Assembly (NCBI GenBank): GCA_050123375.1
Contig: JASFHF010000037.1
Coordinates: 1 to 18,740, forward strand
From: JASFHF01 sp050123375
GTDB taxonomy: Bacteria; Pseudomonadota; Gammaproteobacteria; UBA12402
DNA: 18,740 nucleotides
Reading direction: 5' to 3'
Position numbers and translations under genes: made by a program. Position 1 is the first letter of the stretch, and every line of letters starts with the position of its first letter. The notes under the pieces are model-generated. The model ran no database searches. It had not been told where the DNA came from and worked only from the letters and a program-made list of their open reading frames with translations. Below are positions 12,849-18,740 of the stretch, in pieces.

Positions 12849-12937
12849 GCTTTATAATAGGAATTGGGGACGGAGCTTCACATGATTACAAAGCAACAAA
12901 CAAGGCAATTGTAATCATGTGAAGCTCCGTCCCCAAT
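12839..12937. repeat. Perfect 29-bp palindrome with an extra degenerate arm, also a likely terminator
   Basis: Arms 12863-12891 and 12909-12937 (ATTGGGGACGGAGC... and its exact reverse complement) are separated by a 17-base loop. Six T residues follow at 12940-12945, so in RNA it should act as a rho-independent terminator for ihfA-merR. Just upstream, 12839-12858 (CGGGACGTGAGCTTTATAAT) repeats the left arm of the infC-rpmI element in degenerate form and includes the merR-like stop codon. This suggests a second, older copy or a nested insertion. Confidence 0.9.
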
Positions 12938-12946
12938 GCTTTTTTA

Positions 12947-13020
12947 CGGGGCGTGGCGCAGCCTGGTAGCGTACTTGCATGGGGCGCAAGTGGTCGCTGG
13001 TTCAAATCCAGTCGCCCCGA
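12947..13020 (+). tRNA. tRNA-Pro (anticodon GGG)
   Basis: The acceptor stem CGGGGCG (12947-12953) pairs with CGCCCCG (13013-13019), with discriminator A13020. The C1-G72 pair and A73 are typical of bacterial tRNA-Pro. The D arm is GCGC/GCGT with a 9-base loop. The anticodon arm is CTTGC/GCAAG with loop ATGGGGC, anticodon GGG. The T arm is GCTGG/CCAGT with loop TTCAAAT. CCA is not encoded; a T run follows and may terminate transcription. The gene directly follows the large palindrome and T run of the merR-like gene. Linkage of a tRNA-Pro to ihfA-merR is seen in other gammaproteobacteria (from memory). Confidence 0.95.
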
Positions 13021-13157
13021 TTTTTAATTTGTTCCAAAATGCGTTCATAAAATGCAAAACGTTCAAGATTGGCAATGTCAGATTCATCACCATGTCCCAT
13101 ACTATAAATTGTTGCCAATAATTCCGGACTAAAATATTTTGATATTTTATCTAACAT
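13002..13157 (-). pseudogene. fucU: fucU (L-fucose mutarotase) remnant with the middle deleted
   Basis: A minus-strand reading frame of 51 codons starts at ATG 13157 with an AAAGGAG site (13167-13173) 9 bases upstream. Residues 1-25 (MLDKISKYFSPELLATIYSM, then GHGDE) match the N-terminus of the RbsD/FucU sugar mutarotases, including the catalytic-loop signature MGHGDE. The next residues (SDIANLERFAFYERILEQIK) match a segment near the C-terminus of FucU (RFAFYER). About 80 residues between them are missing, in frame. The last five sense codons and the stop are read from the opposite strand of tRNA-Pro, so the real C-terminus is also lost. An intact FucU has about 140 aa, so activity is very unlikely. 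Homology is judged from memory of E. coli FucU; the intact FucP-type transporter gene upstream on the same strand supports it. Confidence 0.75.
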
Positions 13158-13184
13158 AATTTTAAACTCCTTTGTAATTATAAA

Positions 13185-13284
13185 GAGGTTTTGGGTATCT
13201 TTTTTCGACGACTAGCACCCATGGATGGAAGTGCGGGAGGTACATGGATGTACTAGGGAGGAGAAAAAAGATACCCAAAACCTC
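13185..13284. repeat. 100-bp composite palindrome between fucP and fucU remnant
   Basis: The outer arms 13185-13206 and 13263-13284 (GAGGTTTTGGGTATC... and its reverse complement) match perfectly over 22 bp. The 56-base interior holds two smaller hairpins: GCAC (13215-13218) with GTGC (13231-13234), and GTACAT-GG-ATGTAC (13240-13253). Both inner hairpins contain CATGGATG. Folded, this gives a stem with a branched head. Its regular design suggests a mobile palindromic element rather than a simple terminator, although it would also hinder transcription from fucP into fucU. Confidence 0.9.
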
Positions 13285-13300
13285 ATAAATAGCTGAATAG

Positions 13301-14566
13301 TTAAATTCTTTTGGCATCAGTTATTTCCATTTTTTTCCACACAATTGCGTATGTATATACGATTAAAAAACAAAACAATGGCACAATAAATCCAAAGCTA
13401 ATATTAGTTATATCAGCAATATATCCCATAATGGGAGTAAATATTCCGCCAACGATTGCCATCACCAAAAAAGATGATGCTTGTTTAGTTTGTTCACCTA
13501 AACCTGCGATTCCTAAGGCAAATATAGTTGGAAACATAATTGACATAAAAAAGAAACTAAGCGCTAAAGCTAATACTCCAAAACCGCCCAAACCAAGCAT
13601 AACAATAATCATTAAAACAACATTGGCTAAACTATAATATGCTAAAGTTTTATCTGGTTTAGCTTTACGTAAAATAATACTTCCAATTATTCTACCAAGT
13701 AAAAATAAGCCAAAACCACCTAATGATAAATATACTGATGCAGTACGATCGCTGCATCCGCGTAAATTAGTTACTGTATAATTAATAAAAAAGCTATAAA
13801 TTCCGGTTTGCGCAATCATATAAAATAATTGCGCTACTACAGCAAAAATAAAATGCCAACGTAGCCAAAACGGCCGACATTTTTTTTCTGTAGTTTCTTC
13901 TATAACACATTGTTCTAAAGCTTCAACATCCGGTACTTTAGCAACATAAAAAGTTATCGCTAAAACTATTACAATTACAGCAATACCAATATACGGAATA
14001 TATAAACTTGTGCTGGCAGCCTGTCCGCCCACGGTTGCGGATAGAATAATTTGGCCGCCAATTAAAGGACCCAGCAATTGCCCAAAAGCATTACAGCTTT
14101 GTGCCATATTAATACGCGCGGCTCCCATTTCTGGTGAACCTAATACCGTCGTATATGGATTAGCAACTGTTTCCAAAAAAGAAAGGCCGGAAGCAATAAC
14201 ATATAAACCAATTAAAAACACAAAAAAAGTTCCAATCATAGTTGCCGGTATCGACCATAATGAACCAAGCGCAACTAAAACCAAACCACAAATAATTCCA
14301 AATTTATAACCGAATTTTTTTGCTAAAAATCCTGCCGGAATCGCCATAGTAAAATAACCTAGATAATAAGCAAATTGCACAAAACCTGATTTTGCCTTAG
14401 AAATATGTAATACCTCCTGGAAATGTTTATTTAAAACATCGATCAACCCCATAGAGAATCCCCACAATAAAAATAAAGTACATAACAACAAAAATATTTT
14501 TAGATAATTTTCTCCAGTTTCGGTGGTAAAAATATTGGTGAAGTTCTTTACCTTTGAAGTTGTCAT
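13301..14566 (-). CDS. fucP: FucP-type sugar:H+ symporter (MFS)
   Basis: A 421-aa inner-membrane protein of the major facilitator superfamily with about 12 hydrophobic segments, close to E. coli FucP (438 aa). Family features include LLCTLFLLWGFSMGLIDVLN in the first segment, AGFLAKKFGYK after segment 2, and LETVANPYTTVLG. The two acidic residues needed for proton-coupled transport in FucP (D46 and E135) correspond to D43 and E132 here. The substrate is probably L-fucose or a related sugar, but this subfamily also contains glucose, galactose and N-acetylglucosamine transporters. The start at ATG 14566 has AAGGA 7 bases upstream. A fucU remnant downstream on the same strand supports a former fucose or ribose-like sugar locus; no catabolic genes are visible in the window. 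Confidence 0.85.
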   Translation of the reverse strand: MTTSKVKNFTNIFTTETGENYLKIFLLLCTLFLLWGFSMGLIDVLNKHFQEVLHISKAKSGFVQFAYYLGYFTMAIPAGFLAKKFGYKFGIICGLVLVALGSLWSIPATMIGTFFVFLIGLYVIASGLSFLETVANPYTTVLGSPEMGAARINMAQSCNAFGQLLGPLIGGQIILSATVGGQAASTSLYIPYIGIAVIVIVLAITFYVAKVPDVEALEQCVIEETTEKKCRPFWLRWHFIFAVVAQLFYMIAQTGIYSFFINYTVTNLRGCSDRTASVYLSLGGFGLFLLGRIIGSIILRKAKPDKTLAYYSLANVVLMIIVMLGLGGFGVLALALSFFFMSIMFPTIFALGIAGLGEQTKQASSFLVMAIVGGIFTPIMGYIADITNISFGFIVPLFCFLIVYTYAIVWKKMEITDAKRI

Positions 14567-14586
14567 TGTGATATCCTTATGAGATT

Positions 14587-14636
14587 GTTATATCAGCATT
14601 ATTTTGCCACAAATGAATAAATAACTAAAGATTATA
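14587..14636 (-). promoter_or_regulatory. Candidate fucP promoter elements
   Basis: On the minus strand an extended -10 TGATATAAC (14587-14595) would start transcription near 14580, 14 bases before the fucP ATG. A second box, TATAAT (14631-14636), lies further upstream. Neither has a convincing -35. The 114-base gap is shared with the divergently transcribed L,D-transpeptidase gene. Confidence 0.4.
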
Positions 14637-14644
14637 GAAAATAT

Positions 14645-14680
14645 TTGCGAAATCACTGAAAAGCACGCTATATTATATTT
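14645..14680 (+). promoter_or_regulatory. Promoter of the LysM/YkuD gene, predicted leaderless start
   Basis: TTGCGA at 14645-14650 and TATATT at 14669-14674 are spaced 18 bases. The -10 box ends 6 bases before the ATG at 14681 and there is no Shine-Dalgarno sequence, the same geometry as at uvrB. Confidence 0.5.
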
Positions 14681-15607
14681 ATGCAAATACGACGTCATTT
14701 ACTACAATGCTTAGCTTTTATTGCGATGAACGCCTTTGCTGCGGCAACATTTGCAGCTATGTTCCCATTACCACCAAAAGGTGTAGATATTATTGGAGAA
14801 GCGCAAGTTATCACCGTGCCAAAAGCGACTAATATTACTGAACTTGGTCAACAATACTCTGTTGGTTATCTTGAATTTTTAGAAGCGAATCCTCACACAG
14901 ATATCAAAGATGGTCTTTGGGCAGGGCAAAAGTTAGTAGTACCAACACGCTTTATTTTGCCGCCGGTGCCAAGACGAGGCATAGTAATAAATTTGGCCGA
15001 ATTACGCTTATATTATTATCCTAAGCACGCTAAAGTGGTATATACGTTTCCTATCGGGATCGGCAGAGTACATACGCCGACGCCTTTGGTTAAAACCAAA
15101 ATTATTGAAAAACGCAAAAATCCAATTTGGTTTCCAACAGAAGATACACATAAAGAAGCGCGGGAAATGGGCATTATGCTTCCTGAAAAGATTTTGCCAG
15201 GCCCGCAGAATCCGCTGGGAAAATATGCGATTCGTTTGGGGTTAAATACTTATTTGATTCATGGTACTAATCGGCCTGATGGAGTAGGAATCCGCAGTAG
15301 TGGTGGTTGTATTCGCATGTATCCGGATGATGTCGAGCAGCTATATAAATTAATATCTGTTGGCACTCCGGTTAATATTATTGATGAGCCCATTAAAATT
15401 GGCTGGAAAAACAATGTGTTATATGTGGAAGCTCATGTACCAGTTGATTTCAAACATAGTAAAGCCAAAGATAGATTGCAGCCATTAATAGAAGCATTAA
15501 AAGATACCATTGAAGAACAGCACGCTAAAATTGACTGGCGACGTGCTACGCATACCGCTGATCAACAAAATGGTATACCTACACCCGTTGGAAAACGATT
15601 TCCTTAA
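14681..15607 (+). CDS. Periplasmic L,D-transpeptidase with LysM and YkuD domains
   Basis: A 308-aa protein of the ErfK/YbiS/YcfS/YnhG group. The N-terminus (MQIRRHLLQCLAFIAMNAFA...) is a Sec signal peptide with a likely cut after an AxA site near residue 26. Residues about 42-92 are a LysM-like peptidoglycan-binding unit (ITELGQQYSVGYLEFLEANP, then WAGQKLVVP). The YkuD domain (about 98-235) carries the catalytic pattern H194-G-T ... SSGGC210-IRM, with C210 the nucleophile. In this group the enzyme links Braun-type lipoprotein to peptidoglycan or makes 3-3 cross-links. It differs in size, anchoring and sequence from the lipoprotein enzyme at 3280-3795. No ribosome binding site precedes the ATG; a -10 box ends 6 bases upstream. 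A short C-terminal extension of about 60 residues is Lys/His-rich. Confidence 0.92.
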   Translation: MQIRRHLLQCLAFIAMNAFAAATFAAMFPLPPKGVDIIGEAQVITVPKATNITELGQQYSVGYLEFLEANPHTDIKDGLWAGQKLVVPTRFILPPVPRRGIVINLAELRLYYYPKHAKVVYTFPIGIGRVHTPTPLVKTKIIEKRKNPIWFPTEDTHKEAREMGIMLPEKILPGPQNPLGKYAIRLGLNTYLIHGTNRPDGVGIRSSGGCIRMYPDDVEQLYKLISVGTPVNIIDEPIKIGWKNNVLYVEAHVPVDFKHSKAKDRLQPLIEALKDTIEEQHAKIDWRRATHTADQQNGIPTPVGKRFP

Positions 15608-15801
15608 TAAATATATCGGTTATATTCCAAAATGTAAGATTTGTAACTGACAAATTACTTATTAAGTTTCTGTGGCAACTACCGCGCATGATAAATTTGT
15701 GTTCTTTACAGTTTGGTAGATGCTTACTGACTCGCGATTTTACACAACAAACTGGTTATAAAATCGCGAGTTCCAATTTTATGTCAATATCCGTATCTTC
15801 A
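15608..15801. other. Intergenic region with a palindrome
   Basis: No gene is seen. The clear structure is a perfect 13-bp inverted repeat, ACTCGCGATTTTA at 15730-15742 with its complement at 15759-15771, around a 16-base loop. It is followed by CCAATTTT and may act as a weak terminator or be another small palindromic repeat. A weaker hairpin, ATTTGT (15639-15644) with ACAAAT (15650-15655), lies soon after the L,D-transpeptidase gene. Confidence 0.6.
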
Positions 15802-15836
15802 TTGGCGAATGGCATAGTTGATGATACAATAAAAAT
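15802..15836 (+). promoter_or_regulatory. Promoter of the mscS-like gene, predicted leaderless start
   Basis: TTGGCG at 15802-15807 and TACAAT at 15825-15830 are 17 bases apart. The -10 box ends 6 bases before the ATG at 15837, and no Shine-Dalgarno sequence is present. Confidence 0.55.
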
Positions 15837-16979
15837 ATGACTAATAAATTAATCCAACTATTCAATCACCCCATGCATTGGCTGACTAAATTTCCAATGC
15901 AGTATTTCTGGATAGTTGAATTTTGTATTGTTGTATTAATAACTTTTTTTATTAGCATTCTGCAAAATATTATCCATTCTTGTATCTTGCCGCGATTGGA
16001 GAAAACTGATCGGGTTTGGGATGATTCTTTAATTTATTCAATTCATGCGCCGCTTAAATTTTTGATTTGGCTGCTTGGTATAACTTATGCTGCAGATATT
16101 GTCAGAGAAGCAACTCATGCATTTGCCATTTTCGAATTAATTTCACCTATCCGCCGCATTGGGATTGTGGTTTTTTTAGTATGGTTTTTAGTGTTGTATA
16201 TCAAGCGTATTGCCGAGAGATTAGTACATCCGGATTATGCGATTAAGGTTAGCGATAAAACTACGGTTGATGCAGTTGGTAAATTATTAATTTTGCTGAT
16301 TATTGTTGCTGCATTTTTAGTAGTATTACAAGAAGTCGGCGTTCCTGTTTCCGGAGTTATTGCGTTTGGCGGCGGTGGCGCCATTATTATTGGTTGGGCA
16401 GCAAAAGATTCATTGTCGAACCTTGCTGGCGGACTGATGATTTATTTTGATCGTCCATTTGCTGTAGGAGATTGGATTAGATCTCCAGATAAAAAAATTG
16501 AAGGTACTGTTGAATACATTGGTTGGCGCCGTACCCGAATCCGCACTTTTGACAAACGGCCTTTATACGTGCCAAACGGCATATTTTCCAATCTGGTGAT
16601 TGAAAATCCATCACGTATGACCAATCGGCGCATCAGAACAAATTTTGGTGTACGTTATTGTGATGCGCCAAAATTGCCCGCAATCATTAAAGACATTGAA
16701 AAAATGTTAAAAAATCATCCAGATATTGATACACAGCAAATGCACTTTGCAAAATTAGTAAAATTTGACGAATCTTCATTAAATATTTTACTTTATGCCT
16801 TTACAAAAACCACACAATGGGTACCATTCCAAACTGTGCAGGAAGAGGTATTTTTCAAAATCATTGATATTATTTATAATAAGCATCAAGCCTCGATGGC
16901 GTTTCCAACACGTACGTTAGAAGTTCCGCAAGGATTGGCGATAAATTTAATGCAAAACACAGGTATTACCCATGAATAA
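15837..16979 (+). CDS. MscS-family mechanosensitive channel (YnaI-like)
   Basis: A 380-aa inner-membrane channel that would open on membrane tension and protect against hypo-osmotic shock. Hydrophobic segments are at about 20-48, 70-90, 103-125 and 148-172. The pore-lining helix follows (about 174-200, GVIAFGGGGAIIIGWAAKDSLSNLAGG). The MscS beta domain begins with MIYFDRPFAVGDWIRSPDKKIEGTVEYIGWRRTRIRTFDKRPLYVPN, which is closest to the YnaI type (from memory) and has more membrane helices than MscS itself. The C-terminal alpha/beta domain follows to about 370. The ATG at 15837 lies 6 bases after a TACAAT box without a ribosome binding site. The 3' end overlaps the hpt start by 8 bases, so the two genes form an operon. 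Confidence 0.93.
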   Translation: MTNKLIQLFNHPMHWLTKFPMQYFWIVEFCIVVLITFFISILQNIIHSCILPRLEKTDRVWDDSLIYSIHAPLKFLIWLLGITYAADIVREATHAFAIFELISPIRRIGIVVFLVWFLVLYIKRIAERLVHPDYAIKVSDKTTVDAVGKLLILLIIVAAFLVVLQEVGVPVSGVIAFGGGGAIIIGWAAKDSLSNLAGGLMIYFDRPFAVGDWIRSPDKKIEGTVEYIGWRRTRIRTFDKRPLYVPNGIFSNLVIENPSRMTNRRIRTNFGVRYCDAPKLPAIIKDIEKMLKNHPDIDTQQMHFAKLVKFDESSLNILLYAFTKTTQWVPFQTVQEEVFFKIIDIIYNKHQASMAFPTRTLEVPQGLAINLMQNTGITHE

Positions 16980-17529
16980 CAACTTAAATGACGTTAAAGA
17001 ACTGCAAACCAAAACGGTTTGCCTTTATGATGCACAAGCTATAGCTAAGGCTATCGAAAAAATAGCACGGCAGATGAACGCAGAATTAGCTGATAAAAAT
17101 CCAATTCTGTTATGCGCGATGAACGGCGCATTAATTTTTTTAGGTCAATTAGCGCCGCTGCTTAATTTTCCTTTGCAAATTGATTATATTCATACGTCAC
17201 GTTTTCGCGGCGAAATGAGAGGAGGGGATTTGCACTGGCTAGCCACTCCAACCATTCCATTAAAAAACCGTAATATTATTATTATTGAAGATATTTTGGA
17301 TTCAGGCATCACACTTGCTGCAATCAAAGATTATTGTGTTCAGCAAGGCGCTAAAGAAGTATTGTCAGCTGTATTGGTTGATAAAGCACATCCGAGAGAA
17401 GAGGGCGGATTAGATAAAGCGGAATTTACCGGCTTAAATGTTCCTGATAAATTTTTAATTGGATTTGGTTTGGATTATAAGGGATATTTGCGTAATATTC
17501 CTGGTATTTATGCGGTTGAAGATGATTAA
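16972..17529 (+). CDS. hpt: Hypoxanthine-guanine phosphoribosyltransferase
   Basis: A 185-aa type I phosphoribosyltransferase that salvages hypoxanthine and guanine to IMP and GMP using PRPP. The PRPP-binding motif IIIIEDILDSGITL is clear, with E106, D107 and the D110-S111-G112 loop. The flexible-loop region carries HTSRFRGEMRGGDLHW and the purine-binding C-terminus FLIGFGLDYKGYLRNIPGIYAV is intact. Length is normal for the family (about 180). The ATG overlaps the mscS-like stop region (16972-16979), implying translational coupling between a channel and a salvage enzyme with no obvious functional link. Confidence 0.93.
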   Translation: MNNNLNDVKELQTKTVCLYDAQAIAKAIEKIARQMNAELADKNPILLCAMNGALIFLGQLAPLLNFPLQIDYIHTSRFRGEMRGGDLHWLATPTIPLKNRNIIIIEDILDSGITLAAIKDYCVQQGAKEVLSAVLVDKAHPREEGGLDKAEFTGLNVPDKFLIGFGLDYKGYLRNIPGIYAVEDD

Positions 17530-17568
17530 TTAATAACGTAATAATGAATCAAAGCTTGAATTTTAACG

Positions 17569-17703
17569 TATCGGGGTACGTAAAAATGGGGTCAGGTCTT
17601 GAGTTTTACACGTTGACTTAGCAAACAGAAATAACGGAGTCAAGTTTTGAGCTTTAATTCACAGCTTAAAACTCAAGACCTGACCCCGCTAAGTGGTACC
17701 ACT
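17569..17703. repeat. 135-bp palindromic element, copy B (upstream of adk)
   Basis: The same length and layout as copy A at 9527-9661, alignable without gaps. Pairing arms are 17588-17620 and 17655-17687, with 21 perfect outer pairs. At the 14th stem pair copy A has A-T and copy B has G-C, a compensatory change that keeps pairing. The right end AGTGGTACCACT (17692-17703) is itself a perfect palindrome. The central loop has diverged far more than the stems. The element lies in the hpt-adk gap, ending 32 bases before the adk ATG. Confidence 0.93.
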
Positions 17704-17735
17704 TAACCTCCTACTTTGCAAAGGAAAAAAATGTC

Positions 17736-18368
17736 ATGAAAATAATTTTATTAGGTCCGCCGGGGGCAGGTAAAGGCACGCAGGCAAAATTTATTTGTGA
17801 TAAGTTTAAGATTCCATTTATTTCCACTGGCGATATGTTACGCGCAGCAGTTGCCGCTAAATCTCCTTTAGGATTGAAGGTAAAAGCAATTATTGATGCT
17901 GGTAAATTAGTTTCTGATGATATTATGGTTGCGCTTGTTCAGGAAAGAATTGCGCAGCCTGATTGTGCAAATGGTTTTTTATTAGATGGTTTTCCACGTA
18001 CGATGGAGCAAGCGCAAGCGTTAACTAATGCAAAAGTTACCATTGACTATGTGATTGCAATAGTTGTTGATGATGATGAAATTGTGCGCCGCATGTCGGG
18101 ACGGCGCGTGCATCAAGCAAGCGGGCGTACTTATCACGTAATTTATAATCCTCCACGCGAGGAAGGCAAAGATGATGAAACTGGTGAGCCTCTAATTCAG
18201 CGCGAAGATGATAAAGAAAAAGTAGTGCGTCATCGGCTTGAAGTCTATCACCAACAAACTCAGCCATTAATTCAATACTACCAAGCTAACGGCGCAGTTA
18301 AATTTGTCCAGGTTGATGGCTCTGGCAGTATTGATGAGATCACGCAAGAGATCTTGGAGCGTTTATAG
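17736..18368 (+). CDS. adk: Adenylate kinase
   Basis: Interconverts 2 ADP with ATP and AMP in the cytoplasm. The 210-aa product has the P-loop GPPGAGKGT (residues 7-15), the AMP-binding region ISTGDMLR and LLDGFPRT, and a long-form LID domain (about 122-159, SGRRVHQASGRTYHVIYNPP) without the four Cys of zinc-type enzymes. Length is normal. ATG 17736 begins with the usual MKIILLGPPG and has AAGGA at 17721-17725. An out-of-frame ATG at 17731 is followed at once by a stop and is not used for this protein. The gene appears to stand alone between a palindromic element and a convergent small reading frame. Confidence 0.97.
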   Translation: MKIILLGPPGAGKGTQAKFICDKFKIPFISTGDMLRAAVAAKSPLGLKVKAIIDAGKLVSDDIMVALVQERIAQPDCANGFLLDGFPRTMEQAQALTNAKVTIDYVIAIVVDDDEIVRRMSGRRVHQASGRTYHVIYNPPREEGKDDETGEPLIQREDDKEKVVRHRLEVYHQQTQPLIQYYQANGAVKFVQVDGSGSIDEITQEILERL

Positions 18369-18584
18369 AGTATCGTAAGAGTTTTTTCCTGACGTATCAA
18401 TTAAACGGTATTCTGAATCTTGTTCTGAATCTTGTTCTGATTTCTTTTTTTGACAACAAAAGAATATGGTAGTACAACAATTTTGAGAACCATTTTTCTC
18501 ACAATAATTTTTTGCAAATTCACGATCATTTAGTACACCTGTTAGGCTAATCCTATTGTGTTTAATCTTATTAAATTTTTCCAT
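18363..18584 (-). CDS. Small Cys-rich hypothetical protein, possibly the end of a degraded gene
   Basis: Reading from ATG 18584 gives 73 aa, converging on adk and overlapping its last 6 bases. It has a cluster CCTTIFFCC with two more Cys near it, a basic KKK, then an acidic Ser-Glu-Gln-Asp repeat encoded by 2.5 copies of a 12-bp tandem repeat (TTCTGAATCTTG on the plus strand, 18411-18440). The frame stays open upstream of the ATG to 18644 and reads like coding sequence (RWEFLGAYEKAYNNTKKE), but it contains no start codon before a TAA. This may therefore be the tail of a larger gene that has lost its front. No ribosome binding site better than AAAAGAA precedes the ATG. Function is unknown. Confidence 0.4.
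   Translation of the reverse strand: MEKFNKIKHNRISLTGVLNDREFAKNYCEKNGSQNCCTTIFFCCQKKKSEQDSEQDSEYRLIDTSGKNSYDTL
18411..18440. repeat. 12-bp tandem repeat near the right edge
   Basis: Two and a half head-to-tail copies of TTCTGAATCTTG. On the minus strand they encode a Ser-Glu-Gln-Asp repeat in the small hypothetical protein, in frame. Confidence 0.85.
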
Positions 18585-18664
18585 TTCTTTTTTAGTGTTA
18601 TTATAAGCTTTTTCGTAAGCCCCTAAAAATTCCCATCTAGATTTTTATTTTATTTTTTATTATT

Positions 18665-18740
18665 TTACGCAAGTAGATTTCTGTCAATAAACTGCGGCAG
18701 TAATTTTTTAGGATCGATTTCTTTGCGGCGCATCTTGTGC
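18665..18740 (-). CDS. C-terminal end of an unidentified gene (partial)
   Basis: The minus strand is open from the right edge to a TAA at 18665-18667. The last residues read HKMRRKEIDPKKLLPQFIDR, then NLLA. Codon choice (CTG, CCG, CAG, CGC) is richer in G and C than the AT-rich region beside it and resembles the housekeeping genes, which supports real coding. The fragment of 25 codons is too short to identify. An A/T-only stretch lies downstream, before the small Cys-rich frame. Confidence 0.5.
   Translation of the reverse strand, partial: HKMRRKEIDPKKLLPQFIDRNLLA

Noticed and set aside
12936..13121. 61-aa plus-strand frame over tRNA-Pro
   Set aside because: It covers the tRNA and the antisense of the fucU remnant, with no coding evidence.
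13311..13637. 108-aa plus-strand frame opposite fucP
   Set aside because: It is the complement of membrane-segment codons of fucP, whose family motifs are clear.
18369..18400. Terminator after adk at a T run
   Set aside because: The T run near 18382 has no convincing stem before it.

Overview
This is an AT-rich bacterial chromosome segment. Its backbone is the gammaproteobacterial translation-factor cluster tRNA-Val – thrS – infC – rpmI – rplT – pheS – pheT – ihfA – merR-like – tRNA-Pro(GGG). The cluster order, the AUU-initiated infC, the eukaryotic-type protein kinase and the many palindromic intergenic repeats suggest a host-associated gammaproteobacterium, perhaps of the Legionellales/Coxiella type. 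That placement is inference; no rRNA marker is present.

Layout. Positions 1-392 hold the C-terminal end of a charged, low-complexity protein cut by the window edge. Next is uvrB (467-2476). An accessory stretch follows: a HEPN/MNT toxin-antitoxin pair (hepT-mntA, 2532-3223), a small lipoprotein L,D-transpeptidase (3280-3795), a perfect hairpin, and a eukaryotic-like Ser/Thr kinase (3934-5154) with an unusual catalytic loop and a repeat-bearing tail. Positions 5219-13020 are the translation cluster. Only 23 bases separate tRNA-Val from thrS, infC overlaps the end of thrS, and pheS starts one base after the rplT stop, so much of it is probably co-transcribed. Palindromic repeat elements interrupt it between infC and rpmI, pheS and pheT, pheT and ihfA, and the merR-like gene and tRNA-Pro.

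After tRNA-Pro, the minus strand carries a FucP-type sugar/H+ symporter (13301-14566) and a 51-codon remnant of fucU, the fucose mutarotase gene. The remnant has lost its middle and runs into tRNA-Pro. On the plus strand follow a LysM/YkuD L,D-transpeptidase (14681-15607), an MscS-family channel (15837-16979) overlapping a hypoxanthine-guanine phosphoribosyltransferase gene (16972-17529), a second copy of a 135-bp palindromic element, adk (17736-18368), and two minus-strand reading frames at the right edge.

Most notable signals: (1) uvrB, the second L,D-transpeptidase and the mscS-like gene each have a -10 box ending exactly 6 nt before the ATG and no Shine-Dalgarno sequence, which predicts leaderless mRNAs. 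(2) There are two equal-length 135-bp palindromic elements whose stems show a compensatory base-pair change. (3) A shorter palindrome family supplies the stop codon of the merR-like gene and sits before rpmI. (4) The hepT-mntA pair has intact catalytic motifs. (5) The fucU gene is deleted internally beside an intact fucP. (6) The kinase has Gln in place of the catalytic-loop Lys and a very short activation segment.
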